Below, piece after piece: positions 1 through 7,110 of a DNA stretch of 33,889 bases. The stretch spans positions 1-33,889 of IMG/VR virus record IMGVR_UViG_3300042557_000175; one strand, written 5' to 3'. The first letter of the stretch is position 1; each line of letters opens with the position of its first letter. A program made the translations under genes and the position numbers. Under the pieces are notes generated by a model. The model saw nothing but the letters and a program-made list of their open reading frames with translations, searched no databases and was not told the origin of the DNA. Origin of the DNA: a virus.

Positions 1-60
1 CACCAATTCATTGTGTGCATTCTGCCAATTTTCAGGATATTCAAATATATTAACTGCCAT
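1..60 (-). CDS. Tail structural protein, N-terminal fragment (left copy)
   Basis: The ATG lies at position 60 and the reading frame stays open to the window edge, giving 20 residues that begin MAVNIFEYPENW. They are identical to the first 20 residues of the 398-residue protein at 30581-31777, so this is the same gene in the second genome copy, cut by the window edge. It overlaps the neck protein gene by 11 nt, as in the complete copy. Confidence 0.85.
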   Translation of the reverse strand, partial: MAVNIFEYPENWQNAHNELV

Positions 61-697
61 TTTTTATTGATTTAATTATGTTGAATTTAATTGTTGAACT
101 CATTGCTTCAGCCAATTGTTTTTTTAATATGTTTTTCCTTTGTGTGTTGTCTGCTTTTTCTTTAAACTGCATTGGTGCTATACCACCAATCTTAGTTGCA
201 ACAGCCAAACCTTTTGCCGCCTTATCAATCAAGTCCATGTTGGCTTTCTTTTTCTTGCTTGTCTTGTCAGTTTTGTACAACCTTTTCTTTTTGCCACCAA
301 TCAATGCAGACTTCATGCCTGTCCTTGCAATGTAATCCTTGAATGACTTAATCATTGCAGGTGGTGTGTACAGGTTTTTGAATTTAAATTTTGAATTAGG
401 TGCTTTGCCTTTATTCTTTACACCTTTAACACCATCATTGACAAACCTCCAATACTTTGCACTTGAAATAATGTTCACACCAAACCCATCTGCATCTTGA
501 AAAGGAACAGATGTCATTGATTCTGCTAATGTTGATGCACCTTTGGTTCTTGCTTTGCGTTGAATTTGCTTCTTCATTAACTGAATGCTTTCATTTGCAA
601 AACTTATCAATACTGATTCAATAGAATTCTTACTTGCCTGTGCAAAGTCAGTGATTGATTCACCATATTTTTTCCCTATTTCTGATGCCTTAGACAT
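50..697 (-). CDS. Neck / head-tail joining protein (HK97 gp10-like), left copy
   Basis: This 215-residue basic protein resembles the HK97 gp10-type neck proteins that close the head-tail junction of siphoviruses. Visible support is the family-like layout: a helical N-terminus, a central stretch with KYWRFVNDGVKGVK that matches the usual YxxxxxxG region, and a lysine-rich C-terminal half with GLAVATKIGGI. It starts 8 nt inside the end of the frameshift extension of the tail assembly chaperone and overlaps the next tail gene by 11 nt. Compared with its copy at 31767-32414, roughly 53 of 215 residues differ by my hand count, far more than in the flanking genes. The assignment to gp10 is by pattern and position, not by a search. 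Confidence 0.6.
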   Translation of the reverse strand: MSKASEIGKKYGESITDFAQASKNSIESVLISFANESIQLMKKQIQRKARTKGASTLAESMTSVPFQDADGFGVNIISSAKYWRFVNDGVKGVKNKGKAPNSKFKFKNLYTPPAMIKSFKDYIARTGMKSALIGGKKKRLYKTDKTSKKKKANMDLIDKAAKGLAVATKIGGIAPMQFKEKADNTQRKNILKKQLAEAMSSTIKFNIIKSIKNGS

Positions 698-947
698 TTA
701 ATCGTTGTTGCTCTGCTCTATCTGATTCTGACTTGTCCATGTAAAATGAAATGGTGTTCAAAAATTCAATCACATTCATTTGAAAAAAATAATCCCACTT
801 AGTTCTGTCATTGTTTGCCATGTCATTTATTGTGGCAATCCACCCCCACTTTTCTCTGAATTGAAATTCAACTTGTCCACCAACCCCTCCGCCATTTCCA
901 CCAAAAAGTGTTCCATATTTTTGGCTAATTCCCTGTAGTATTTGCAA
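690..947 (-). CDS. Tail assembly chaperone, frameshift extension domain (left copy)
   Basis: This frame opens at a TTG directly on a nine-T run inside the chaperone gene, so an independent start is unlikely. It is best read as the -1 frameshift extension of the upstream protein. The 85 codons contain the motif KWGWIATINDMANND followed by an FLNTISFYMDK-like helix, similar in kind to the W-containing T domain of gpGT-type chaperones that recruits the tape measure protein. Residues upstream of its first good ATG are also conserved in the second copy, which argues against initiation at that ATG. The predicted fusion is 163 + 85 = 248 residues. Confidence 0.7.
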   Translation of the reverse strand: MQILQGISQKYGTLFGGNGGGVGGQVEFQFREKWGWIATINDMANNDRTKWDYFFQMNVIEFLNTISFYMDKSESDRAEQQRLNV

Positions 948-1435
948 AAAAAAACCATGATAGGATAAGCATCTTTTATTTTCATGTGATTGAAAAACAG
1001 GTCTGCTCTTTCTTTGTGATTTTGCCCATCATAAGGAAGATATTTGAACCACTTCTTTTCAACACACAATGATGCAAGGATGTTGTGGATATTGTGTTCA
1101 ATCTTTGATGGGTCTTTGGTAAAATATGAAACATCAATGTATTGTTCAGCAGACAAATCCTGTTCACGCCATTTGACCAAAAACTTTCTTCCACCAACTT
1201 TGAACTTCAACTTGATTTTGCCATCCTTTGGAATGCTTTCCAAATTAGTGATTTCACCAAGTTCTTTATACAGGTCATTCAAAGGCATTGATTCAATTTC
1301 ATCCAATGTTCTGTTGGTTGCCTCTGCTAAAAACTTGCATTTGCGAATGATTGGGTCAGTCTCAGATTCTGAGATGATTTTGCATTGCAAATATTGTTTG
1401 ATAGTAAGTTCTGTAAATGACTTAATCATGCTCAT
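827..1435 (-). CDS. Tail assembly chaperone, zero-frame product (left copy)
   Basis: This 202-residue protein has the features of a siphovirus tail assembly chaperone (G-type product): a first domain with KIKLKFKVGGRKFLVKW and DLSAEQYIDV, a histidine/asparagine helix, and a C-terminal helical part with YPIMVFFCKYY. Such chaperones coat the tape measure protein during tail assembly. At codons 161-163 (GTT TTT TTT) lies the slippery T9 run leading into the 85-codon -1 frame. The gene follows terminase and does not sit next to the tape measure gene, which is unusual. About 12 of 202 residues differ from the copy at 32544-33152. Confidence 0.65.
   Translation of the reverse strand: MSMIKSFTELTIKQYLQCKIISESETDPIIRKCKFLAEATNRTLDEIESMPLNDLYKELGEITNLESIPKDGKIKLKFKVGGRKFLVKWREQDLSAEQYIDVSYFTKDPSKIEHNIHNILASLCVEKKWFKYLPYDGQNHKERADLFFNHMKIKDAYPIMVFFCKYYRELAKNMEHFLVEMAEGLVDKLNFNSEKSGGGLPQ
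946..954 (-). promoter_or_regulatory. Slippery T9 run, predicted -1 frameshift site (left copy)
   Basis: On the coding strand the sequence reads ATG GTT TTT TTT TGC in the zero frame. Slipping back one base over the two TTT codons gives TTG as the next codon at 947-945, exactly where the conserved second frame opens. T TTT TTT fits the X XXY YYZ heptamer rule. Transcriptional slippage on nine T residues would have the same effect. The run has the same length (nine) in the diverged copy at 32663-32671. Confidence 0.7.
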
Positions 1436-1459
1436 AAATATAAATTTGGGTATTAATTG

Positions 1460-2635
1460 TTAAATTGAAATTGTTGAATATTTACCACTTGGTCTGTTGT
1501 TTAATTTATTTAAAGCAATGTATCGCATTGGGTCAATGCAATGGTTCATGTAGTCAATTGGCTTCCCGGTCAACTTGCCATTGGAATCTGTTTCCCATTG
1601 GTATGCCCTCAATTCCTTAATTAGGTTGGTTGATGTCTTTGTCACATACAATTCATAGCGTTTAAGGATATCAATTCCAATTTTTATTGAATCCGCACCT
1701 TTGATTGCCGGGTGAACATTAAAACCTTGTCTTCTCAATTCTTCAATTGATTTAGGCTCTGCTGAATCACAAATTAATTCTTGCCTTCCAAAATTGATTG
1801 ACTTCAAGTAATTTCCAATGTCATTATTTGTCATATTGGTTTGGTACAACAATTCATCAATCCACAACTTGCCATCCTGCTTCCAAATACCAACCAATGT
1901 TGTTGGGTCATTGGTGAAACCAAAGTCCATTGAATACGCAACCAATTTTGCATCTGAGGGGATTGCTTCAACCTGTCTCCAATTGTCAATCACAACCCCT
2001 TGCAATGAACCTATCTGACCCAATCCATACACCTTCCACCAATTGTCCCAATACTTACTTGTGATGGCTTTTTCTTTTGCTGATTCAATGTCATTGATGA
2101 TTGTCTGTGGCAATGCCTCATTGTCTTTGTATGTCAAAATAAGGTGTTCAGAATCTGCTTCATTTAACACTTCTGTGTGACCCCAAAATTCATGTGTTGG
2201 ATTAAAGTCAATAAAAATGTCATCACTTGTCCTGATGGCTAATTGATAATAAGAATCAAAACTGATGTTGTTTGCCTCATTGATGTACAAAACATTTCTT
2301 CTTGCACCCCTCAATTTGGATTCTTGTTCTGCACTAAAAAATTCAATGTATGAACCATTACTAAATTTATAAGTCAACAATGACCTGTTCCAATTCTGTT
2401 CATGAAAACGGTTTGTCCAATTCATGATTTTCAAAAAATCCTTCATTGCCCCCCTTCTTAGATGGGGAATGGTTTCAGATACAATTGAAATTTCAAGGTT
2501 TGGTTTTTTGATAGCCATGTCAATCAATACCGGGATGATTCCAAAGGTCTTCCCTGCGGATGTTCCACCTTGAATGACTTTCTTTCGGGCATTCAGTTGT
2601 CTGATTTTCTTAATTGCAGTTGTGTATTTGAACAT
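1460..2635 (-). CDS. terL: Terminase large subunit
   Basis: The terminase ATPase/nuclease drives DNA into the prohead and cuts the concatemer. The 391-residue protein has a Walker A motif, QGGTSAGKT, at residues 22-30, a Walker B motif VLYINEAN near 115-122, and a C-terminal RNase H-like nuclease with acidic residues in SMDFGFTND, ELICDSAEP and the final DPMRYIA. The chosen ATG (MFKYTT) is the first standard start. The frame stays open for 26 further codons upstream but without ATG, GTG or TTG. It lies 88 nt downstream of the small subunit gene. The partial copy at the right edge is about 98 percent identical at protein level by hand count. Confidence 0.95.
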   Translation of the reverse strand: MFKYTTAIKKIRQLNARKKVIQGGTSAGKTFGIIPVLIDMAIKKPNLEISIVSETIPHLRRGAMKDFLKIMNWTNRFHEQNWNRSLLTYKFSNGSYIEFFSAEQESKLRGARRNVLYINEANNISFDSYYQLAIRTSDDIFIDFNPTHEFWGHTEVLNEADSEHLILTYKDNEALPQTIINDIESAKEKAITSKYWDNWWKVYGLGQIGSLQGVVIDNWRQVEAIPSDAKLVAYSMDFGFTNDPTTLVGIWKQDGKLWIDELLYQTNMTNNDIGNYLKSINFGRQELICDSAEPKSIEELRRQGFNVHPAIKGADSIKIGIDILKRYELYVTKTSTNLIKELRAYQWETDSNGKLTGKPIDYMNHCIDPMRYIALNKLNNRPSGKYSTISI

Positions 2636-2723
2636 TTTTTGGAATACTAAAATGCGATTTGCCCACCATACAATATCCCAATTTTGTTGGGTTTGTGCCT
2701 GTGGAACATTTTCAATTTATGGA

Positions 2724-3143
2724 TTATTGTTTCACATCATCACCAAACAATGGTTGTTCTTTCACCACCATTTCTGATTTCTCAGTCAAGCCATTCAACC
2801 TTTGAGTGATGCTTGTATTGTACACTCCTGCCAATCCACCTTGAATTTGGTCTTCTCTGATTCTTTTCCTTATGTGTGTGCAGATGGTAGCAAATTCTTG
2901 ATATCTTCCATCCTTATTGGCAAAATAATCGTTTAAATCGTTTATAATGCCTTCCCTATAGCAAAACAATTCAAAGCCATCCAAAGTCAATGCCCTTTCT
3001 CTTTTCTCATATACTGATTTGCCATCTTTTCCCACAAAAGTGTGTTTCAAAATAGGGTTGCCTTTTGTTTCTTCAATGTATTCATCAAATAAAGATTCCA
3101 TTATTTCAGGGGATTCTATTTTTTTTGGTCTTCCTCTTTTCAT
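2724..3143 (-). CDS. terS: Terminase small subunit (probable)
   Basis: This 139-residue protein sits immediately upstream of the large terminase gene. It begins with the basic MKRGRPKK patch, then has a helical region with ESLFDEYIEETKGNP and a segment (LTLDGFELFCYREGI) like the DNA-binding helix-turn-helix of phage small terminases, and ends with an acidic tail. Small subunits recognise the packaging site and regulate the large subunit. The call rests on position, size and the residue pattern. The gene lies 12 nt downstream of the stop of a 28-codon microprotein. Confidence 0.75.
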   Translation of the reverse strand: MKRGRPKKIESPEIMESLFDEYIEETKGNPILKHTFVGKDGKSVYEKRERALTLDGFELFCYREGIINDLNDYFANKDGRYQEFATICTHIRKRIREDQIQGGLAGVYNTSITQRLNGLTEKSEMVVKEQPLFGDDVKQ

Positions 3144-3155
3144 TTGTTTAATTGT

Positions 3156-3242
3156 TTATAATCCTATTGATGCTAAATACACACCAATTGAAAATATTGC
3201 TATGTATAAATATAAAATTGCAATTATTTTAAAAAATTTCAT
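3156..3242 (-). CDS. 28-residue single-pass membrane microprotein
   Basis: The peptide begins MKFFKIIAILYLY and is one hydrophobic helix with a positively charged N-terminus. Its ATG overlaps the stop of the upstream methyltransferase gene as ATGA (3242-3239), the same coupling used throughout this phage, and it fills the gap to the small terminase gene. No function is recognised. The ORF is short and could be chance, but its placement and composition favour a real gene. Confidence 0.45.
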   Translation of the reverse strand: MKFFKIIAILYLYIAIFSIGVYLASIGL

Positions 3243-3811
3243 GGCTTGAATACTTTTATTTTCCATTGTGAACCTCCAATTTTTTCAATGGTCAGATTTT
3301 TAAATGATGCAAATTCAATGACAGCATCAACAACCCCTTGCCAACTTTCATTAAAATCATCACCACAAATAATTCCACCACTTTTCAATTTTGGAAACCA
3401 TGTTTTAATATCTTTTAAAACTGACTTGTAATCATGTGACCCATCAATGTATATTAAATCCAATGATTTTGCTTTAAACAATTTTGATGCAGATATTGAA
3501 TCCAATTTCATGATTGATAGATTGTCAGCAAAATGATACAGGTTTTGAATTGCTTGTTCATGTGTTGGAACATTACCTGCAAGTTTGTGTTCTTCTGAAC
3601 CTTCAAAATGGTCAATGGCATAATAATCATATTTGATTTGCCTGTTTATTAATTCAACATTCCAAAGTGCAGTTCCTCTGCCTTTATAAACTCCAACCTC
3701 AACAATTTTAATTTCTTTGCTAAGGTCTAAATCATTCAAGCAACTTTCAAGCAATTTTCCTTGTTCACTCATTGTTGCCCATCCTTCTATGTTTTCAAAT
3801 ATGTGTTCCAT
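3239..3811 (-). CDS. Class I SAM-dependent methyltransferase
   Basis: This 190-residue protein shows a Rossmann methyltransferase pattern: motif I IVEVGVYKGRGT at about residues 36-47, an acidic second strand (YYAIDHFEG), and LDLIYIDGSHDYKSV followed by LKSGGIICGDD. That arrangement is typical of the Methyltransf_24 / macrocin O-methyltransferase-like group, which often methylates sugars. It starts 1 nt inside the stop of a family 2 glycosyltransferase gene (TAATG), so it probably acts on a glycan made by that neighbour. The substrate is unknown. Confidence 0.8.
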   Translation of the reverse strand: MEHIFENIEGWATMSEQGKLLESCLNDLDLSKEIKIVEVGVYKGRGTALWNVELINRQIKYDYYAIDHFEGSEEHKLAGNVPTHEQAIQNLYHFADNLSIMKLDSISASKLFKAKSLDLIYIDGSHDYKSVLKDIKTWFPKLKSGGIICGDDFNESWQGVVDAVIEFASFKNLTIEKIGGSQWKIKVFKP

Positions 3812-4569
3812 TATAGTGGTTGATAAATATTTAATTTGCCATCAATTAAGTCCTGTTTCATCTTATTGAATTCAGGGATGTCTTTTGATGCCATTTCCCT
3901 TTTTTCTTGCCAATATGATGTTTCTTTTGTGTCTATGTGTTCAATATCAATGTGAGGAATAAAGCAATTTTTGAACCCTGATAAATTGCATCTGATTGCA
4001 GACAAGGTATCATCAAATCCATACAAACTTGGTTGAATCAATCCACCAATTCTTTTAATTAATTCCTTATTGTACATTTGACATGTGCCAATGACATGGG
4101 CAACATCTTCAACAATTTTCCATGTTTCACCATTCTTGTGAGGTAACATTCTTAATGTACTTTTCCATTGGTCATTTCTATGTGGGTTTTCCATTAAGTC
4201 TTTTCTTTTCAATCCAATGATGCCAATTGATGGGTCTGCTTCCAAATATTCCTCCATTTCGTCAACCCAATTTGAATAATTGATGACAACATCATTGTCC
4301 ATTTTAATTAGGTGTTCACCCCTTGTCAACCTCCATGCCCTGTTGATGGCTTTTGCTGTTCCAACATTTTCTGACAAGGTGATGATGGTGAAATGCTTTT
4401 CAAATTTTTTAAGGATGTGTTTTGTTTCTTCACAAGAATTGTTGTCAACAACAACAACTTGATGTTTGTCAAGGTCAACCATGTCAACAATATTTGTCAA
4501 GGTTTCTTTGGTGTATTGACTGCGTTGGTTTTCTTCTGTGTCATATACTGCAATGCCAATCAAACTCAT
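3811..4569 (-). CDS. Glycosyltransferase family 2 (GT-A fold)
   Basis: The 252-residue protein has a nucleotide-sugar binding start with VVVVDNNSCEET at about residues 38-49, the ENVGTAKAINRAW segment, and the metal-binding DxD-type motif MDNDV (DND at 91-93). A later VIGTCQMYNKEL...GGLIQPSLYGFDD region is usual in GT2 rhamnosyl- or N-acetylglucosaminyl-type enzymes. It overlaps the upstream gene by ATGA and the downstream methyltransferase gene by 1 nt. The target could be a virion protein, DNA or a host surface glycan; the sequence does not decide. Confidence 0.85.
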   Translation of the reverse strand: MSLIGIAVYDTEENQRSQYTKETLTNIVDMVDLDKHQVVVVDNNSCEETKHILKKFEKHFTIITLSENVGTAKAINRAWRLTRGEHLIKMDNDVVINYSNWVDEMEEYLEADPSIGIIGLKRKDLMENPHRNDQWKSTLRMLPHKNGETWKIVEDVAHVIGTCQMYNKELIKRIGGLIQPSLYGFDDTLSAIRCNLSGFKNCFIPHIDIEHIDTKETSYWQEKREMASKDIPEFNKMKQDLIDGKLNIYQPL

Positions 4570-4847
4570 TTTTTAGGTCTTCCTTTCTTTGGATTCTCAG
4601 TCTTCAATTGCAATTCATATCGTTCAATCCAATACTTAAAATCAGTCAATGCATTGATATTACATCCTGAACAATTGCCGGGTCTGATGCCTGTGATGTC
4701 TGCAACCAATTCTTTGATTTTCATTAATTGAAAAGGTGAACCAACCCAATCAGATTCATTTTTAAAAACCTCCATCACTTTATACAATGTGAATCTGTCA
4801 CCTGTGTCTTCAAAAAGTGATTCATAAATTTGTTGATATGTCATCAT
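4566..4847 (-). CDS. Conserved-looking 93-residue protein of unknown function
   Basis: The product begins MMTYQQIYESLFED and has a central GIRPGNCSGCNINAL motif with a CxxC pair, then a helix rich in W, Y and charged residues, and ends with the basic KKGRPKK. It sits between a 39-residue microprotein and the GT2 gene, overlapping the latter by ATGA. I do not recognise the family. The CxxC could bind metal, but a second pair is missing. Either of the first two methionines could be the start. Confidence 0.6.
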   Translation of the reverse strand: MMTYQQIYESLFEDTGDRFTLYKVMEVFKNESDWVGSPFQLMKIKELVADITGIRPGNCSGCNINALTDFKYWIERYELQLKTENPKKGRPKK

Positions 4848-4852
4848 ATTTT

Positions 4853-4972
4853 TTATAATTGATTTTTTTTAAATTCTTCAATACGCTTTATGATGGCTTT
4901 GGCAAATGCATTATAGAATTGTTCCATTTTCCATTGCTTGAATTTAATGATTGTTGTTGATGGTGTTTTCAT
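4853..4972 (-). CDS. 39-residue basic microprotein
   Basis: The peptide begins MKTPSTTIIKFKQW and continues as an amphipathic, lysine-rich helix ending KKNQL. Its ATG forms an ATGA overlap (4972-4969) with the stop of the upstream membrane protein gene, and its stop is 5 nt before the next start. It exactly fills an otherwise unexplained gap. Function unknown. Confidence 0.5.
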   Translation of the reverse strand: MKTPSTTIIKFKQWKMEQFYNAFAKAIIKRIEEFKKNQL

Positions 4973-5205
4973 ATTTTGAACATTATTCTTTTAAAAATTA
5001 TTGATGTGTATGCACCAAATCCACCAATTGACAATGCTTCAATAAATGGTCTTAATGGTTCACAATAAAAGTGAATGATGTATGCCATCAAACAAGTCCA
5101 AAAAGACAAGCAGACAACACAATTGAATGGTTTAAAATCCAACCATTTTGGTGTTTGGTTAATTGTAAAAAAACTAACCCACAAGAATGCGATTCCTATA
5201 ATCAT
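4969..5205 (-). CDS. Small membrane protein with CxxC-SFW motif
   Basis: This 78-residue protein has two or three hydrophobic segments: MIIGIAFLWVSFF at the start, the stretch around CVVCLSFWTCLMAYII, and SIGGFGAYTSIIF. The CxxCxxFW pattern resembles the small membrane proteins of the DUF1360 type, but I cannot confirm this. Its start lies 32 nt inside the upstream glycosyltransferase gene, suggesting translational coupling and a membrane-linked role near the glycosylation genes. Confidence 0.6.
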   Translation of the reverse strand: MIIGIAFLWVSFFTINQTPKWLDFKPFNCVVCLSFWTCLMAYIIHFYCEPLRPFIEALSIGGFGAYTSIIFKRIMFKI

Positions 5206-6256
5206 TTACTATTTTTTTATATGTTTCAAACCTTGTTTTTGCAACATTGTCAATATGATACAATTGAACATCCTTGTGTAAATTCTCTGCCAATTCTTGA
5301 ATCCTGTGTGGGTTGTCAATCAAGTAAGTCATGTGTTTGTACCAATCCTTTTTGGTGTTTGCAACAAGGCAATTTTCACCATGCTTTAACATTGGCAAAT
5401 ATGGTTCAACACCTGAAACAATCACTGCCTTCTTTTTAAAACCTGCTTCAAGCAATTTCAAGTTTGATTTCATTGAATTGAAACGGCTTTTTCTCAATGG
5501 TATTAATGCAATATTTATTCTGTCATAGAATTGTGCATAATTGGTCACATCTGTTGCCGGGAAAAGAAAAAAATGGTCAGGCAATGCATTTCCTTTTGCA
5601 CTCAATACACCTGCAATGGCTTGGCTTGTTTCATTCTTCCCATCATAGCCACCATAAACCATTTTCATTTTGTCCCGATATTCAGATTTATAAACAGAAT
5701 ACAATGAATCCACCATCAACAACACATCCTCAAAGTGAGTTATTGAACCACTCCAACCAAATGTTGGCATATCAAAACCTACTTCTTTAACTTCAAATTG
5801 TTCAATTGGATTAATACCATTTGGAACAACATAAACATTTTCATTCAATAATTCTGCTCTAATCATTTTCTTCATTTCACCATGTGTGCAGGTGATTGCC
5901 TGTGCATGATAGCCACCTAATTTGATATGATAAGCATGATTTGACCTTTTGGTTTGTTCATGCAATATGTGTGTTGATGGTATTTGATAGTCATCATCAA
6001 GGTCAAGTATATAAGGAACATTGGCATCCTTCAATTTGACAATCAATTCTTGTGTGTTTAATGTCTTTGAAATGAACCTGTTTGCAACAACCAAATCATA
6101 TTCCTTCAAGAATTCAATCTCTGCTGAATCAATTTCTGTTGCCATGTCAATTTCAACTTCATTTTGCAATGCAATCTGATTGTGTGGAACAACCAATCTG
6201 TGATAGTCAACACCACTAATTTTTGGATAAGAGGGAACAACAACCAATATTTTCAT
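5174..6256 (-). CDS. Glycosyltransferase, GT-B fold (GT4-like)
   Basis: The 360-residue protein starts with the typical MKILVVVPSYPKISGVDYHR strand-loop. The acceptor half includes VVANRFISKTL and LDLDDDYQIP. The donor half includes VYVVPNGINP, FGWSGSITHFEDV and LLEAGFKKKAVIVSGVEPY, which matches the sugar-nucleotide binding end of GT4/GT1-type enzymes. The pattern resembles the glycosyltransferases found in other phage genomes near tail or modification genes. It overlaps the upstream sigma-like gene by ATGA. Acceptor unknown. Confidence 0.85.
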   Translation of the reverse strand: MKILVVVPSYPKISGVDYHRLVVPHNQIALQNEVEIDMATEIDSAEIEFLKEYDLVVANRFISKTLNTQELIVKLKDANVPYILDLDDDYQIPSTHILHEQTKRSNHAYHIKLGGYHAQAITCTHGEMKKMIRAELLNENVYVVPNGINPIEQFEVKEVGFDMPTFGWSGSITHFEDVLLMVDSLYSVYKSEYRDKMKMVYGGYDGKNETSQAIAGVLSAKGNALPDHFFLFPATDVTNYAQFYDRINIALIPLRKSRFNSMKSNLKLLEAGFKKKAVIVSGVEPYLPMLKHGENCLVANTKKDWYKHMTYLIDNPHRIQELAENLHKDVQLYHIDNVAKTRFETYKKIVNDYRNRILVG

Positions 6257-6714
6257 TTTATACTTTTTATTTTTTCTTTGACTGACCTTAATGCTGAATA
6301 ACTGATGCCTGTTGCCCTTTGAACCTTTTTCATGTCACCATATTCAATGTATAATCTCACAACTCTATTTTCAAATTCATCTAAGGACAACATCCATTTC
6401 TCTGCTTCTCTGATTTTCTTTTCATTTGTGAATTCATTGTTGGGTTGATACCTATCCACCAAATGTTTGTCACTCAATTCTTGTGTTTCAACATATTTTT
6501 TTCTGAACTGCCCGGTCTTTGATGACATTTGAAAAATTAACCGATACCACCAAAAATTCAAATAATTTAATTCAGGCAATTTTTCTGATTCCATGATATG
6601 CAAACAACCTTCTTGAAAAATGTCTTGATAGTTCGCAGGATTCACCTTCTTGCAAATCAGGATGAAATTTTCATCACTTGTAATCTTATCAAGAATTTGT
6701 TTTCTCAAATCCAC
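6253..6714 (-). CDS. Sigma-factor-like protein (divergent)
   Basis: This 153-residue protein has an N-terminal part with NYQDIFQEGCLHIMES, reminiscent of sigma-70 region 2 (DxxQExxL), then YLNFWWYRLIFQMSS. Its C-terminal part, LDEFENRVVRLYIEY followed by VQRATGISYSALRSVKEKIK, has the layout of a region 4 helix-turn-helix. It could steer host RNA polymerase to late phage promoters or be a DNA-binding regulator of other kind. The start is GTG at 6714; an ATG two bases upstream is out of frame, and the first in-frame ATG lies far inside the conserved part. Confidence 0.5.
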   Translation of the reverse strand: MDLRKQILDKITSDENFILICKKVNPANYQDIFQEGCLHIMESEKLPELNYLNFWWYRLIFQMSSKTGQFRKKYVETQELSDKHLVDRYQPNNEFTNEKKIREAEKWMLSLDEFENRVVRLYIEYGDMKKVQRATGISYSALRSVKEKIKSIK

Positions 6715-6730
6715 ATTTCAAATATAAATA

Positions 6731-7108
6731 TTAAAAACTCAACTGCTCATTCAACTTTTCAACCAACAATTTCAATTGGTGGATTTCATTTTCCTGCTTC
6801 AAACATTTCTGTTCCATCAATTTCAATTTTTGCCTTGCATAGACTTCAGATGTTAAAATGTCTGCCCATGTATCGTGAACAAAGTACAATTGCCTTAATT
6901 TGGCTTTTAATTTGGTTTTCCTTGCATCATCTTTAATGGATGGGATTTGGTCTTCCCATTCATTAATAATTGATTGTAGGACAAATATGGCATTCACCCG
7001 GTCAACCTTTTTGTTCTTTTGATTCAGTTCAATGTTTTCCAATGCTTCATGTACCAAGTCAAATTTTAATTGCCTTTCATGTTGTTCAATGATGTCTTGT
7101 GGATTCAT
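6731..7108 (-). CDS. Coiled-coil protein of unknown function
   Basis: The 125-residue product is almost wholly helical and charged. It begins MNPQDIIEQHERQLKFDL, has a middle part IINEWEDQIPSIKDDARK, and ends with a heptad-like leucine/lysine stretch (EIHQLKLLVEKLNEQL). It lies between the PP-loop protein gene and the sigma-like gene with 2 nt and 16 nt spacing. No family is recognised. Confidence 0.6.
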   Translation of the reverse strand: MNPQDIIEQHERQLKFDLVHEALENIELNQKNKKVDRVNAIFVLQSIINEWEDQIPSIKDDARKTKLKAKLRQLYFVHDTWADILTSEVYARQKLKLMEQKCLKQENEIHQLKLLVEKLNEQLSF

Positions 7109-7110
7109 AA

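Larger units (their letters stand above)
1..2172. repeat. Left copy of imperfect 2.17 kb terminal duplication
   Basis: This segment aligns with 31718-33889 at a constant offset of 31717 nt. Gene boundaries match exactly (60/31777, 697/32414, 1435/33152, 1460/33177), so there is no net indel. The copies differ by scattered, mostly synonymous substitutions; one 60-nt sample in the terminase gene showed 4 mismatches. Genes spanned are the start of a tail protein, the neck protein, the tail assembly chaperone and the 3' part of terminase. I infer that a ~31.7 kb genome was joined to a second, related copy. Confidence 0.95.

Noticed and set aside
982-1197. Second minus-strand frame (71 codons) inside the chaperone gene
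   Set aside because: It lies within the better-supported zero-frame gene, is not continuous with the frameshift product, and lacks conserved features.
1044-1463. Plus-strand 139-codon ORF present in both repeat copies (also 32761-33180)
   Set aside because: It is antisense to the chaperone gene and its conservation follows from that gene; no protein-like features.
2636-2713. In-frame N-terminal extension of terminase (26 codons rich in W and Q)
   Set aside because: There is no ATG, GTG or TTG start in the extension and the first ATG gives a normal terminase N-terminus ahead of Walker A.
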